Positions 31,059-40,135 of a stretch of 64,000 nucleotides of DNA are shown one piece after another. The notes below the pieces were generated by a model that saw only the letters and a list, made by a program, of their open reading frames with translations, was not told the DNA's origin and did not search any database. Each line of letters starts with the position of its first letter. Position 1 is the first letter of the stretch. The DNA comes from Zooshikella harenae (GTDB lineage: Bacteria; Pseudomonadota; Gammaproteobacteria; Pseudomonadales; Zooshikellaceae). A program made the translations under genes and the position numbers. The DNA is taken from contig NZ_JAGSOY010000012.1 in NCBI RefSeq assembly GCF_018837975.1, forward strand, positions 1 through 64,000. Reading direction: 5' to 3'.

Positions 31059-32075
31059 CTAGAGTAAAGGCTGAAGAGGAAGTTTACTGGCAGCACCTGC
31101 TTGCTCGATGGTAAGTTTAGGTATCAGGTAGCCGCTTCCCAGTTTCATCATTTGACCAACAATACGCTGTGCTGTGGTGTGGTCTATATCAAAGTGCGCA
31201 GCACCCTGTACTTTATCCAGAACGTGCAAATAGTAAGGGTATGCCCCCCACGATATGAGCTTTTCACTCAATTTGATGAGTACCTCTGGGTTATCATTCA
31301 CACCTTTAAGCAAAACTGTTTGATTGAGTACCATGCAGCCTGATTGTTGAAGTTGTTGGAGTGCATAACCCACATTGTCATCGATTTCATTTGGATGGTT
31401 GCAGTGAACTACGACGAGTGTCTTAAGGCGAGTTGATGTCAGCCAGTCTAATAACTCTGTACAAACACGCTCAGGAATAACAATTGGCAGTCGAGTATGT
31501 ACTCTTAACCGCTCAACATGTGGTATTTCAGCAATTGACTCTGTTAACCATTTAAGCCTTTGATCATTTAAGGCTAATGGATCGCCTCCGCTATAAATAA
31601 CTTCACGAATTGTGTCGTCTTTGGTGATATAATCCAGCGCCTCCTGCCACTGGCGTTTATTTAACCGATTTTCCTCGTAGGGAAAATGACGTCGGAAGCA
31701 GTATCGACAGTTAACGGCACAGGTGCTGCCTACAACCAGTAATACCCTACCACTATACTTGTGGATAATTCCCTTTTGAGTGTTTTTGGGGCGCTCTACT
31801 AAAGGGTCTACACTATAACCTGCTGTGGAAATGAGCTCAGCTGCAGTAGGTAAAACCTGTTGTAAGAGTGGGTCATTGATTTCGCCCTTGCACATACGTT
31901 GTAAAAAAGGGTGGGGCACTCTCAGTGGAAATGAACCACTTGCCTCTAAAGCTGCTGGAAGTAGGTCGGCATCTAAGCCAAGTAGTTCGAACAGTTCATG
32001 TGGATTGGTAATTGATTCTGAAAGAGTTTGTTGCCAGCGACTACCCTGCACATAGGCTGCTGTTCGCGTTATCAT
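31059..32075 (-). CDS. epmB: EF-P beta-lysylation protein (lysine 2,3-aminomutase family)
   Basis: EpmB is a radical SAM enzyme that converts (S)-alpha-lysine to (R)-beta-lysine for EF-P modification. The 338-residue protein has the CxxxCxxC iron-sulfur motif (C119, C123, C126), a SGGDPLAL segment for SAM/PLP binding, and the short length that separates EpmB from true lysine aminomutases. It is divergent from efp with only 31 bp between the start codons, and epmA follows efp, so the complete pathway is local. Confidence 0.94.
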   Translation of the reverse strand: MITRTAAYVQGSRWQQTLSESITNPHELFELLGLDADLLPAALEASGSFPLRVPHPFLQRMCKGEINDPLLQQVLPTAAELISTAGYSVDPLVERPKNTQKGIIHKYSGRVLLVVGSTCAVNCRYCFRRHFPYEENRLNKRQWQEALDYITKDDTIREVIYSGGDPLALNDQRLKWLTESIAEIPHVERLRVHTRLPIVIPERVCTELLDWLTSTRLKTLVVVHCNHPNEIDDNVGYALQQLQQSGCMVLNQTVLLKGVNDNPEVLIKLSEKLISWGAYPYYLHVLDKVQGAAHFDIDHTTAQRIVGQMMKLGSGYLIPKLTIEQAGAASKLPLQPLL

Positions 32076-32106
32076 AGGCTCTCAAATAATCTATTGGTGA
32101 GGAAAT

Positions 32107-32682
32107 ATGGCTAGCTATTCTACCAATGAATTTCGCTCAGGTCTCAAAGTCTTATTGGAGAATGAGCCTTGTGTAATTTTAGAAAACGAATTTGTAAAGC
32201 CTGGCAAGGGGCAAGCATTTAACCGAGTCAAACTTCGTAATTTGAACTCTGGCCGGGCTTGGGAAAGAACCTTTAAATCAGGTGAGTCTCTAGAAGCTGC
32301 CGACGTGGTTGATAAAGAAATGGAGTATCTTTATACCGATGGTGAGTTTTGGCACTTTATGCTCACAGATGGTTCTTACGAACAGTATGCTGCTGATAAA
32401 AAAGCAGTGGGCGATACCATTAACTGGCTCAAAGAGCAGGATGTATACGAAGTTACGCTTTATAACAACGCGCCTATCACTGTATCACCTCCAAACTTTG
32501 TGGAGTTAGAGGTGGTTGAAACAGATCCAGGCTTGAAAGGGGATACCGCTCAAGGTGGTAGTAAGCCAGCAACATTGAGTACGGGAGCGGTGGTTAAAGT
32601 GCCTCTATTTATCAATCAAGGCGAAATTTTGAAGATTGATACACGTACGGGTGATTACGTGAGCCGTGTAAGTAATAAATAG
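32107..32682 (+). CDS. efp: Translation elongation factor P
   Basis: EF-P relieves ribosome stalling at polyproline stretches. The 191-residue protein has the three-domain EF-P layout, and the modification loop reads KPGKGQA with Lys34 at the tip. Lys34 is the residue that EpmA/EpmB modify with beta-lysine. In Pseudomonas aeruginosa this position is Arg and is rhamnosylated by EarP, so this organism uses the enteric route. The start follows TGAGGA and is read divergently from epmB. Confidence 0.97.
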   Translation: MASYSTNEFRSGLKVLLENEPCVILENEFVKPGKGQAFNRVKLRNLNSGRAWERTFKSGESLEAADVVDKEMEYLYTDGEFWHFMLTDGSYEQYAADKKAVGDTINWLKEQDVYEVTLYNNAPITVSPPNFVELEVVETDPGLKGDTAQGGSKPATLSTGAVVKVPLFINQGEILKIDTRTGDYVSRVSNK

Positions 32683-33097
32683 TGAGCGTTTAAATGAAAG
32701 TGGAGAGGACTGTTTTTGCTTCCTTAAGCCACTTTCATTAATAATGAAATAAGCGTAATTACTAATAATAATCCACTGATAGTGTGGTTTTCTTATTATT
32801 GTAATTTCCTTTATGCGGCCTTGCATGTTAAACGCTACTCTTTAAACAATATCAACTCAGCATGGTGTTAATTTTAGGGTGTTTCGTAACCTCTAAAGAC
32901 ACCAGCGCTTAATAAGCATCTTTGATCGTACTTTGTGAATCACTTTTAGGAGGCTGTGGCTATTTTACCCAGTCACTTAGATTCGCTTATGGGATTTCTT
33001 TATTTGATCGCAGCACCTAAAACGCGATTAGTAATGGGATATTTTCACAAAGTAAGCTTTGATCACGATCTTTTCTTGGCTAATGGGGTGATAAGCC
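32683..33097. other. 415-bp spacer between efp and epmA
   Basis: The spacer holds an inverted repeat right after efp, ATGAAAGTGG (32694-32703) and CCACTTTCAT (32729-32738), that could end the efp transcript although it lacks a T-run. It also has a strong AGGAGG at 32948-32953, directly before a GTG (32956) that opens a 67-codon frame overlapping the epmA start. I do not call that frame a gene, because the spacing is only 2 bases and the peptide is unremarkable. Confidence 0.5.
32694..32738 (+). terminator. Inverted repeat after efp
   Basis: A 10-bp perfect stem (ATGAAAGTGG/CCACTTTCAT) can continue inward with AGGA/TCCT. It starts 11 bp after the efp stop. No T-tract follows, so it may protect the mRNA 3' end rather than terminate. 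Confidence 0.4.
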
Positions 33098-34090
33098 ATG
33101 ACTACAGAAACCGACTGGCAGCCAACAGCTTCTTTGGAAACGATAAAGCTGCGAGCTAATTTATTGAGCAAAATTCGTAGCTATTTTCAGCAGCAGAATG
33201 TTTTAGAAGTTGAAACGCCAGTAATGTCTCATGCTGCTGTATGTGATGTGCATATTGAGTGCTTTTCGACTGATTTTAAGCCAGTGAGTCAATTCGAAGG
33301 AAAGACAGTTTATCTTCATACCTCACCTGAGTATGCAATGAAAAGGCTTTTAGCGGCTGGTTCTGGGGATATTTATCAAGTATGTAAAGTATTTCGTAAT
33401 GGTGAAGCGGGTGGGCGCCATAATCCTGAATTTTCTATGCTTGAGTGGTACCGGGTTGGGCTTGATCACCATCAGCTAATGGATGATGTCACTGGTTTGC
33501 TTAGTCATGTATGTGATTTTACAGAGCTAAGGCGTGTTTCTTACCAGCAGTTATTTGAAGAGCATTTGGGGATTAATCCCCATCGGACTGCAACTCAACA
33601 GTTAACCAAGCTAGTTAAAGAAAAAGTGGATTCAGAACTTTCTGGATTAGAGCGTAATGCGCTTTTAGAACTACTTTTCACCCATTTAATTGAGCCTTCA
33701 TTGGGGTGGTCTGCAGAGAACAAGTTGGCGGGGGTTTATGTCTATGATTTTCCTGCATCTATGGCTGCATTATCTCGTGTCCAGTTAGACACAGAAGGAC
33801 AGCAAGTCGCAAGTCGGTTTGAACTGTTTATTGATGGTGTTGAGTTGGCAAATGGTTATAACGAATTGGCTGATGCGATAGAGCAAGAAAAGCGCTTTAA
33901 GCATGATAGGGGGAAGCGCCAGGAGCTTGGTTATGAAGTCAATCCAATTGATGAGCACTTATTGTCTGCACTTCGGGGTGGTTTACCAGACTGTGCTGGT
34001 GTAGCACTCGGTGTTGATCGCTTATTGATGCTGCTGGCGGGTACTCATTCAATAGCAGATGTGCTTTCTTTCGATTTTTCCCATAGCTAA
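33098..34090 (+). CDS. epmA: EF-P--(R)-beta-lysine ligase
   Basis: EpmA (PoxA/GenX) is a truncated class II lysyl-tRNA synthetase that attaches beta-lysine to Lys34 of EF-P. The 330-residue protein lacks the tRNA anticodon-binding domain. It keeps the class II motifs, with FRNGEAGGRHNPEF (motif 2) near residue 102 and GVALGVDRLLMLL (motif 3) near the C-terminus. GGGGTG precedes the ATG. The gene ends convergently with psd. Confidence 0.95.
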   Translation: MTTETDWQPTASLETIKLRANLLSKIRSYFQQQNVLEVETPVMSHAAVCDVHIECFSTDFKPVSQFEGKTVYLHTSPEYAMKRLLAAGSGDIYQVCKVFRNGEAGGRHNPEFSMLEWYRVGLDHHQLMDDVTGLLSHVCDFTELRRVSYQQLFEEHLGINPHRTATQQLTKLVKEKVDSELSGLERNALLELLFTHLIEPSLGWSAENKLAGVYVYDFPASMAALSRVQLDTEGQQVASRFELFIDGVELANGYNELADAIEQEKRFKHDRGKRQELGYEVNPIDEHLLSALRGGLPDCAGVALGVDRLLMLLAGTHSIADVLSFDFSHS

Positions 34091-34122
34091 CTAAATAAGC
34101 TGGTAAAACAAAGTAATGTTAA

Positions 34123-34196
34123 TGCTTGGCTAGCATGCTCTGCTGTTTAATTAAAATAAGCGTAGCCTTATAGAGTTGAGTATTATTAGCCAAGCA
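34123..34196. repeat. Inverted repeat between epmA and psd
   Basis: TGCTTGGCTA (34123-34132) and TAGCCAAGCA (34187-34196) are exact reverse complements, 54 bases apart, in the spacer between two convergent genes. The long loop makes a simple terminator unlikely. Confidence 0.35.
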
Positions 34197-34220
34197 ATAT
34201 TCTCATGTTATGAGGGTGTA

Positions 34221-35096
34221 CTACGGGTTATTAGACTTCCCACTTCGTGTGGCAATAGTTTCACCCATAACAACAGGACTGCCAGCATTCAGCTCTGATA
34301 ACCAATGAGCAGCTTGTTCAGGTAGTAGTACAATAGCCGTTGAACCTAGTTTAAAGCGACCAAGTTCGGCTCCTTTTTCCAGTTGAATTGGTTGGTTAGC
34401 CGCTTTGGTGTAGCTTTTCCGTTGCAGTATGCGTCTAGGAGGGGTTACCAGACCAGCCCAAACAGTTTCTATACTGGCAACAATCATGGCTCCAACTAGA
34501 ACAACAATCATTGGACCAAAATCTGTCTTAAACACGCAAACCACACGTTCATTTTTGGAAAATAAACTGGGTAGTTCTTCTGTTGTTGCATCATTAACAG
34601 AAAACAAATGCCCTGGAACATAAATCATTTGTTCCAGTTCGCCTGCGTAAGGCATATGAACACGGTGGTAATCTCGTGGAGAAAGATAAATGGTTGCAAA
34701 GTGCCCATTATTAAATTGCTGTGCAAGCTCGTAGTCACCGCCAATTAATTCACATAAGCTAAAGTGATGGCCTTTAGCCTGAAACACCTGACCACGCTCA
34801 ATGTTACCAAGTTGACTTATTTTGCCATCAGCAGGTGATACTAAGTGAGATGAATCTTCAGCAATGGGTCGAGCCCCTGCTTTTAACGCACGGGTAAAGA
34901 AGTCATTGAAATGCACATACGCTTTAGGGTCAGTGTGCTCTGCTTCTGTCATGTTGACGTTATATTTTTTTATAAACCACTTTATAAAAGCCTGATTAAA
35001 TCGTTGGGAGGGGCTTTCCGCAACCCAATAAGCAGCGCGGGATAACAGGTGTTGTGGACATAAGCGTTGTAAAGCAACAAATAGTTTACTATTCAC
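34221..35096 (-). CDS. psd: Phosphatidylserine decarboxylase proenzyme
   Basis: Psd makes phosphatidylethanolamine at the inner membrane. The 291-residue proenzyme cleaves itself at LGST (residues 250-253) to turn Ser252 into the pyruvoyl cofactor. Upstream, SPADGKI near residue 89 and the HRVHMP segment are characteristic. The length matches the bacterial short type. It is followed on the same strand by no further gene, and the sulfurtransferase gene lies 61 bp upstream. Confidence 0.95.
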   Translation of the reverse strand: MNSKLFVALQRLCPQHLLSRAAYWVAESPSQRFNQAFIKWFIKKYNVNMTEAEHTDPKAYVHFNDFFTRALKAGARPIAEDSSHLVSPADGKISQLGNIERGQVFQAKGHHFSLCELIGGDYELAQQFNNGHFATIYLSPRDYHRVHMPYAGELEQMIYVPGHLFSVNDATTEELPSLFSKNERVVCVFKTDFGPMIVVLVGAMIVASIETVWAGLVTPPRRILQRKSYTKAANQPIQLEKGAELGRFKLGSTAIVLLPEQAAHWLSELNAGSPVVMGETIATRSGKSNNP

Positions 35097-35157
35097 TCGA
35101 TCACTCTCAAAAAGCAGTCAAAACGAAAATAATCAGGTTATTTAACTTGTCTGGAAG

Positions 35158-36006
35158 CTATTGTTCGATGGGGGTGTTTGGATCATTACCCCATTCAGAC
35201 CAGGAGCCATCATAAGCTTTAAGCCGTTGATAACCTAGCACTTTGGCAACTAAATAGGTAAAACCTGACCGATGATGTGACTGGCAGTGAGTTATTACGT
35301 TTTTGTCACGTGTTATACCCAGGTTGTTGAGGATTTTGCTGGCGTCTTCCCGAATCCTTAGCTGCCTGTCTGGGTCCATCAACGCTGTCCACTCTAAGTT
35401 AATCGCTCCTGGCATATGACCACTACGCAGCGCCAACTGTTGTTCACCGTGAAACTCTGCTGGAGAACGGGCATCCCAGATCACCGTATCCTGCTGCTCT
35501 AGGCTTGATAACACATAAGCTTTATCTGCGCGTGGCTCTATACGAAGTTTTAATTGGGGCGCTGTTGGGTGAGGTTGTGATGGCTCAGTTGATAGAGTTC
35601 GGCCTTCAGCGGCCCATGTGATACGACCACCATTAAGATAAGAACTGTAGAGATGACCAATACAATCTAGTGTCCAGATAAGACGACCAGCCCAGCCACC
35701 ACCTTCATCATCATATGCAACAATATGCTTGTCAGGCTGATAACCAATTTCAGCAAGAATGGTCTCAAGCTTTTTGATATCAGGTAGCTTCCCTTTTGCT
35801 GGTTCTTCACCACTTTGTAGTGCTGCTCCTGGTAAGTGGACTGCACCTGGAATATGCCCTTGCTGATAGTTTTCTGTTGAAGATAAGTCAACAATCAATA
35901 AGTTGGGGGTTGAAAGCAGTGGCTCAAGTTCCTCTGGCTCAAGTAGTAAAGGGAGATGGCGAAGGGGGTTTGTATCAGATATTTGGTTATTTTGTGTGTT
36001 ACTCAT
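35158..36006 (-). CDS. rhdA: Rhodanese-type sulfurtransferase (RhdA-like)
   Basis: This 282-residue protein has two tandem rhodanese domains; the second carries the catalytic cysteine C241 in CQSHHRSG. The active loop in Azotobacter and Pseudomonas RhdA reads CQTHHRSG, which I use to prefer thiosulfate sulfurtransferase over the 3-mercaptopyruvate enzyme SseA. The first domain lacks a cysteine at that place and is structural. No signal peptide is seen. It lies beside psd as in Pseudomonas. Confidence 0.85.
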   Translation of the reverse strand: MSNTQNNQISDTNPLRHLPLLLEPEELEPLLSTPNLLIVDLSSTENYQQGHIPGAVHLPGAALQSGEEPAKGKLPDIKKLETILAEIGYQPDKHIVAYDDEGGGWAGRLIWTLDCIGHLYSSYLNGGRITWAAEGRTLSTEPSQPHPTAPQLKLRIEPRADKAYVLSSLEQQDTVIWDARSPAEFHGEQQLALRSGHMPGAINLEWTALMDPDRQLRIREDASKILNNLGITRDKNVITHCQSHHRSGFTYLVAKVLGYQRLKAYDGSWSEWGNDPNTPIEQ

Positions 36007-36139
36007 TAGAGACCCATTCTCACACTGGCAAGAGACGTACTTATTTAGGCTTATTTAGTCATTTTTAAACAGCAACCATGCCATGCAACCGTTGTGCTGG
36101 CAACTTTTGGTGCTTTTTATTGCGTTTGATTTGGTTTTT

Positions 36140-38173
36140 TTAACGGACTTGGCTTCTGCCTCGAGTTAAGTGTTTTAAAACTCTGGCGGCACCTTTACAA
36201 ACTGAGTTGAAATACTTCAGGTCGTTAGTAGTAAGTTCAGTTTGTGAAATACCTAAGTCTGCATAAATCATTGCAATAGGGCGTTTATTGGTATGTAAAG
36301 TAGCCAGTAGAAACATCTGAGTATTGACATGCTGTTTTAACTTGCTTGGGAGTTTAAACCAAATATTGTTGGCTTCTTTTGCATTGACCCATAAAACCTG
36401 CTCTTTATTGAGTAGTTGTGTCATGGGAGATTCTGGAGGAAGCTCAAGTAAAAACTTTAGTGGAATATTGTTACTCATAGATATATGAGAAACCAGTTTG
36501 TCTCGCTGCTTATTAGGTAATGCGATAACCACACGCTCAAACCCTAAAGCAACATGTAATACATTAGCCGTTTCTTCCAGTAATTGGCCAAGGCTTTTAT
36601 AGAGCTCAGGGTAGCGAGAAAAGCGCCCTAGACTAACTTTTACGCTATCGAGATCAATTTTACGTTTAATTTGTGGTGGTTTAGCCGTTGGTGCTTGTTT
36701 TACTGGCGTTGTGTTTTTTTCAGGCGTTTTACTTGCTTCGGCTGTTGGTTGAGAAGCTGGAGATTGTGGTGGTTTTTGGTGTTCACTATTGCTGTTTAGG
36801 CGAGCTTTACTTTGTTGACTTTTCGTAGCCTGGATAGGAGGAATGGCTGATTTAGCGTTACTAATTTGCTGTTTTGCTGTCGGTTGCGTTGTCTTACCTT
36901 TCCATAAGCCAAACTTATCATCTGCGATTTGAGGTTGCTTGCCAGAAGTGACCTTGTCTTCCTGTTGAATCGACTGTGGGGCCGTTTTCTTAAGCGGAAC
37001 AGAGGGTTGTTTTGCTCTGCCTTTTGCCCCTGGCGAGGAGTCACTCGTTTTTGTTTCAGATTCACCGGTTAATACTGAGTGAAAATCAGCTTCAGCAAAA
37101 AATACTGTGGCGAGAGGTGCGGGTTTCATCACAGGTAACAATAGGTTAGAAGCGCTTAAGGCTTGTTGAAAAGCATCATGATGTGCTTGAGGGAGAGGCT
37201 TATTGGCATAGAAAGCAAGCAGCCTAAGAATTCGATTTGTGTGTCGGCTTTGCCAAGAGAAGCTGGTTTCCCAACTCAGTTGATTACACAGTAATACAGG
37301 AAGTGCAGGGCTTGCGAAGGCAATTCTGAGCGAAGGGATATTTTCAAGTTCTTGCCGAAAAGCATCTGCGCGCTGCTGCTTTTCGGGTGGCAGTTGCTTG
37401 ACGCGTGCAAGTTTGGCCCAAAGTGTTGGGGAGGCAGCTAACAAAGGGGAGAGCTGCGACATAGGTAACACTGGTAGCTTCCACTCGTTGCTCATTATTA
37501 GTTGCAAGGTGTCGACAGTACAGCCGAGAACATCACGCTCAGCCTCCTGTCGTTGTTGGTGGTTGAGCCTTACCTGTCGCTCAATAGTGAGCATTACCTC
37601 AGGAGCCCACAACCATAATCCCCAGTAGGTAGCGTGAAAAAATAGCGCTAACCAAAAAACTTCGTCCGTTTGTTTCTGTTGTACTCGAAGCTGGTGCCAG
37701 TAACTTGCCTGAAAAGCCGCATGCATACTGCAGGTAATCATGCGGCAGTAAAAACGGTGGTTAACATGATTGGTGTTAAGCGTTAAGGCGGGCATGTTAT
37801 TAATAAGTGCTGCAAGCTTCTTGACGCCAAGTAAACTCAAGGCTTGTTCAAGATGGCGTACTGGGTCTGTTCCTTTTTTTATTTCCTGATTAACCCGTGT
37901 AAATACATGCCAGCAGGCAATGGGGCATCGGCGAAATTGATGTGCGATATCGTTGAGTGCAATGCTGGGTTGCTGAATGAACTCAAGTAAATTGGCTTTA
38001 ATTTGAGCATCAACAGGAAAGGGCTCATTTGTCAGCAGATTCTGCCAGTGTTGAATTCCTTTTGAGGGAGAAGCTCTATCCATAAGAAATTTGTCGAATA
38101 TCAGTTGATGACCTTTACTTGAAAAGAGAACAAGTAATCCAGTTTGCGCCGACAGGTGTTCTCTCATCTGCAA
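36140..38173 (-). CDS. HDOD-domain signalling protein with GAF-like C-terminus
   Basis: This 677-residue protein has an HDOD-type helical domain over about residues 40-330. A long low-complexity linker rich in Pro, Lys, Gln, Ser and Thr follows (about 370-520). The C-terminal part (about 530-670, from VLHVALGFERVVIAL to DLKYFNSVCKGAARVLKHL) looks like a GAF domain. HDOD proteins are non-catalytic HD relatives linked to motility and c-di-GMP networks. The start is uncertain: in-frame ATGs are at 38167 and 38083, none with a clear ribosome binding site, and the domain starts after the latter. It is divergent from motA, as in Pseudomonas. Confidence 0.75.
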   Translation of the reverse strand: MQMREHLSAQTGLLVLFSSKGHQLIFDKFLMDRASPSKGIQHWQNLLTNEPFPVDAQIKANLLEFIQQPSIALNDIAHQFRRCPIACWHVFTRVNQEIKKGTDPVRHLEQALSLLGVKKLAALINNMPALTLNTNHVNHRFYCRMITCSMHAAFQASYWHQLRVQQKQTDEVFWLALFFHATYWGLWLWAPEVMLTIERQVRLNHQQRQEAERDVLGCTVDTLQLIMSNEWKLPVLPMSQLSPLLAASPTLWAKLARVKQLPPEKQQRADAFRQELENIPSLRIAFASPALPVLLCNQLSWETSFSWQSRHTNRILRLLAFYANKPLPQAHHDAFQQALSASNLLLPVMKPAPLATVFFAEADFHSVLTGESETKTSDSSPGAKGRAKQPSVPLKKTAPQSIQQEDKVTSGKQPQIADDKFGLWKGKTTQPTAKQQISNAKSAIPPIQATKSQQSKARLNSNSEHQKPPQSPASQPTAEASKTPEKNTTPVKQAPTAKPPQIKRKIDLDSVKVSLGRFSRYPELYKSLGQLLEETANVLHVALGFERVVIALPNKQRDKLVSHISMSNNIPLKFLLELPPESPMTQLLNKEQVLWVNAKEANNIWFKLPSKLKQHVNTQMFLLATLHTNKRPIAMIYADLGISQTELTTNDLKYFNSVCKGAARVLKHLTRGRSQVR

Positions 38174-38271
38174 GTATAGCCACAGGATAGCGTTATATGT
38201 TTACAGGTTGGACTTCATAATAATGAAGTTAGTGCAAGGGAAGCTCTTGCCAACCGAGCAGGCAATACAAA

Positions 38272-39123
38272 ATGTTTAAATTATTAGGCTTTATTATTGT
38301 CTTGGGTAGTGTTCTTGGGGGGTATGTCCTATCCCATGGTGAGCTTATGGCATTATGGCAGCCTTATGAGCTGCTGATCATTGCTGGCGCATCAATAGGG
38401 GCTTTTTTTATTGCTAATCCTCCTTCTGTGTTTGCCGCTGTGCTTCGCTTATTTCCCAGTCTGCTCTTTGGCAGTCGCTTTAATCAGGCCTACTTTATGG
38501 ATCTTCTGGGTTTGTTGTTTGAGCTACTTAATAAGAGTCGACGCGATGGCATGATGGCTATTGAGAGTGATCTGGATGATCCTGCTGGGAGTGCTATTTT
38601 CACCCGATATCCGGCCATTTTAAGAGAAGCTCACTTGACGGAGTTTATTGCAGATTATTTGCGTTTAATGTCTTCAGGCAATATGGCGCCGCATGAGTTG
38701 GAAAGTCTCTTTGATATGGAAATAGAAACCCGTGCTGAAGAATTGGGCCGTCCTGGAGTTGCTATGAACAAGGTGGCGGATGCACTGCCTGGCTTTGGTA
38801 TTGTTGCTGCAGTAATGGGTATTGTGATTACGATGAAAGGGTTAGGTGGCCCGCCTGAAGTGTTGGGTATGCATGTTGCTGCTGCGTTGGTGGGTACTTT
38901 TCTGGGGATATTATTAGCTTATGGCTTTGTTGGGCCTATGGCACATGCATTAGAGCATATCAGTCAGGAAGAGGTTAATGCTTATGAGTGTGTGAAAGCT
39001 TGTTTGATCGCTTCGTTAGGAGGAATGCCACCAGCGTTAGCTGTTGAGTTTGGGCGCAAGGCGCTCTATGCCCATAGCCGTCCCAGCTTTATGGAACTGG
39101 AGCAACATGTTCGCTCCCGCTAA
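38272..39123 (+). CDS. motA: Flagellar motor stator protein MotA
   Basis: MotA forms the stator ring around MotB and transmits ion flow to the flagellar rotor. The 283-residue protein has four membrane segments (about 3-20, 30-48, 170-190, 200-220) and a large cytoplasmic loop. The length is that of the E. coli/Pseudomonas MotA type rather than the 253-residue PomA, which suggests proton coupling. It is followed by motB after 22 bp. Confidence 0.93.
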   Translation: MFKLLGFIIVLGSVLGGYVLSHGELMALWQPYELLIIAGASIGAFFIANPPSVFAAVLRLFPSLLFGSRFNQAYFMDLLGLLFELLNKSRRDGMMAIESDLDDPAGSAIFTRYPAILREAHLTEFIADYLRLMSSGNMAPHELESLFDMEIETRAEELGRPGVAMNKVADALPGFGIVAAVMGIVITMKGLGGPPEVLGMHVAAALVGTFLGILLAYGFVGPMAHALEHISQEEVNAYECVKACLIASLGGMPPALAVEFGRKALYAHSRPSFMELEQHVRSR

Positions 39124-39145
39124 GAAAGTATAGGGAGATGTGACT

Positions 39146-40102
39146 GTGAAGCGTGAAGAGTCCATTATCGTTAAGCGAGTTAGGAAGAGTCGTCACGCTC
39201 ACCATGGTGGTTCCTGGAAAATTGCTTTTGCTGACTTTGCAACAGCCATGATGGCTTTCTTTTTGGTGTTATGGTTGTTGGACAATACAACTGAGCAACA
39301 AAAAATTGAGATTTCTGGTTATTTTCAGGATCCTGTTGCTTGGAGTGAGCGGGCAAGTCCTTATGTAGTTGATTTGGGTGGGACGCCTACCATGGTAGTT
39401 GACCAGGGAATAGGCTCTCCGATTCAGGATCAAGATCAGCGGAGCCGCTTATCCGCAGAGCAAGTCACGTCTTTAGCGGAAAAAATTGAAAAGCAGCGTC
39501 TGGAATCACTATTTCAGGAGTTACAGGCGCGTGTTGAAGATAATGAAGTGTTAAGGCGTTTTAAAGATAATCTGATTATGGATATAACACCGGAAGGGTT
39601 ACGTATTCAGATTGTGGATGATGATAAAAGCTCTATGTTTGATAGTGGTCATTCGCAGCTTAAATATTATTTTGAGGATGTACTTTTGGAGCTGGCACCA
39701 CTTATTAAATCTGTGCCAAACAAAATCAGTATTTCTGGTCACACGGATGCAACGCCCTACAGTAAAAAGGAAGATTTTGGCAACTGGGAACTATCGGCTG
39801 CACGAGCAAACAGTGCGCGGAGGACACTGGTTTATGGTGGCATTCCTGAGAAGCAGGTGTCTCAGATAGTGGGGCTTGGCGATTCTAACCTGTTTGACCC
39901 TGAACACCCTTATAACCCTGTCAATCGCCGGATTGATATTTTGATTATGAGTAAGCAAACAGAAACAAAAGTAGAGCGGATGACACAAGCATCACCCAGC
40001 CCTCAACAGCCTCTCTTTGATCAGCGTGAAAAGTCAAATATAGACGATGTCCGTCAGCGTGCGAGAGAGAACCAGCCAGATGCCGAATCACTCCAGCAGT
40101 AG
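39146..40102 (+). CDS. motB: Flagellar motor protein MotB
   Basis: MotB anchors the stator to peptidoglycan. The protein has one membrane helix with the proton-binding Asp in AFADFATAMMAFFLVLW (near residue 30) and a C-terminal OmpA-like domain with SISGHTDATPY and NRRIDILI. I place the start at the GTG at 39146, 8 bases after AGGGAG (39132-39137); the GTG at 39140 is too near, and the ATG at 39138 meets a stop codon at once. That gives 318 residues. The stop codon lies in the loop of a perfect stem-loop. Confidence 0.93.
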   Translation: MKREESIIVKRVRKSRHAHHGGSWKIAFADFATAMMAFFLVLWLLDNTTEQQKIEISGYFQDPVAWSERASPYVVDLGGTPTMVVDQGIGSPIQDQDQRSRLSAEQVTSLAEKIEKQRLESLFQELQARVEDNEVLRRFKDNLIMDITPEGLRIQIVDDDKSSMFDSGHSQLKYYFEDVLLELAPLIKSVPNKISISGHTDATPYSKKEDFGNWELSAARANSARRTLVYGGIPEKQVSQIVGLGDSNLFDPEHPYNPVNRRIDILIMSKQTETKVERMTQASPSPQQPLFDQREKSNIDDVRQRARENQPDAESLQQ

Positions 40103-40110
40103 GCTGGAGT
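40090..40110 (+). terminator. Stem-loop enclosing the motB stop codon
   Basis: ACTCCAGC (40090-40097) and GCTGGAGT (40103-40110) form a perfect 8-bp stem whose 5-base loop AGTAG contains the TAG stop of motB. No T-run follows. It lies between the convergent motB and rsgA genes and may mark the 3' ends of both transcripts. Confidence 0.45.
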
Positions 40111-40135
40111 AAAACGAGCCTGTTAGTTACTCTGT

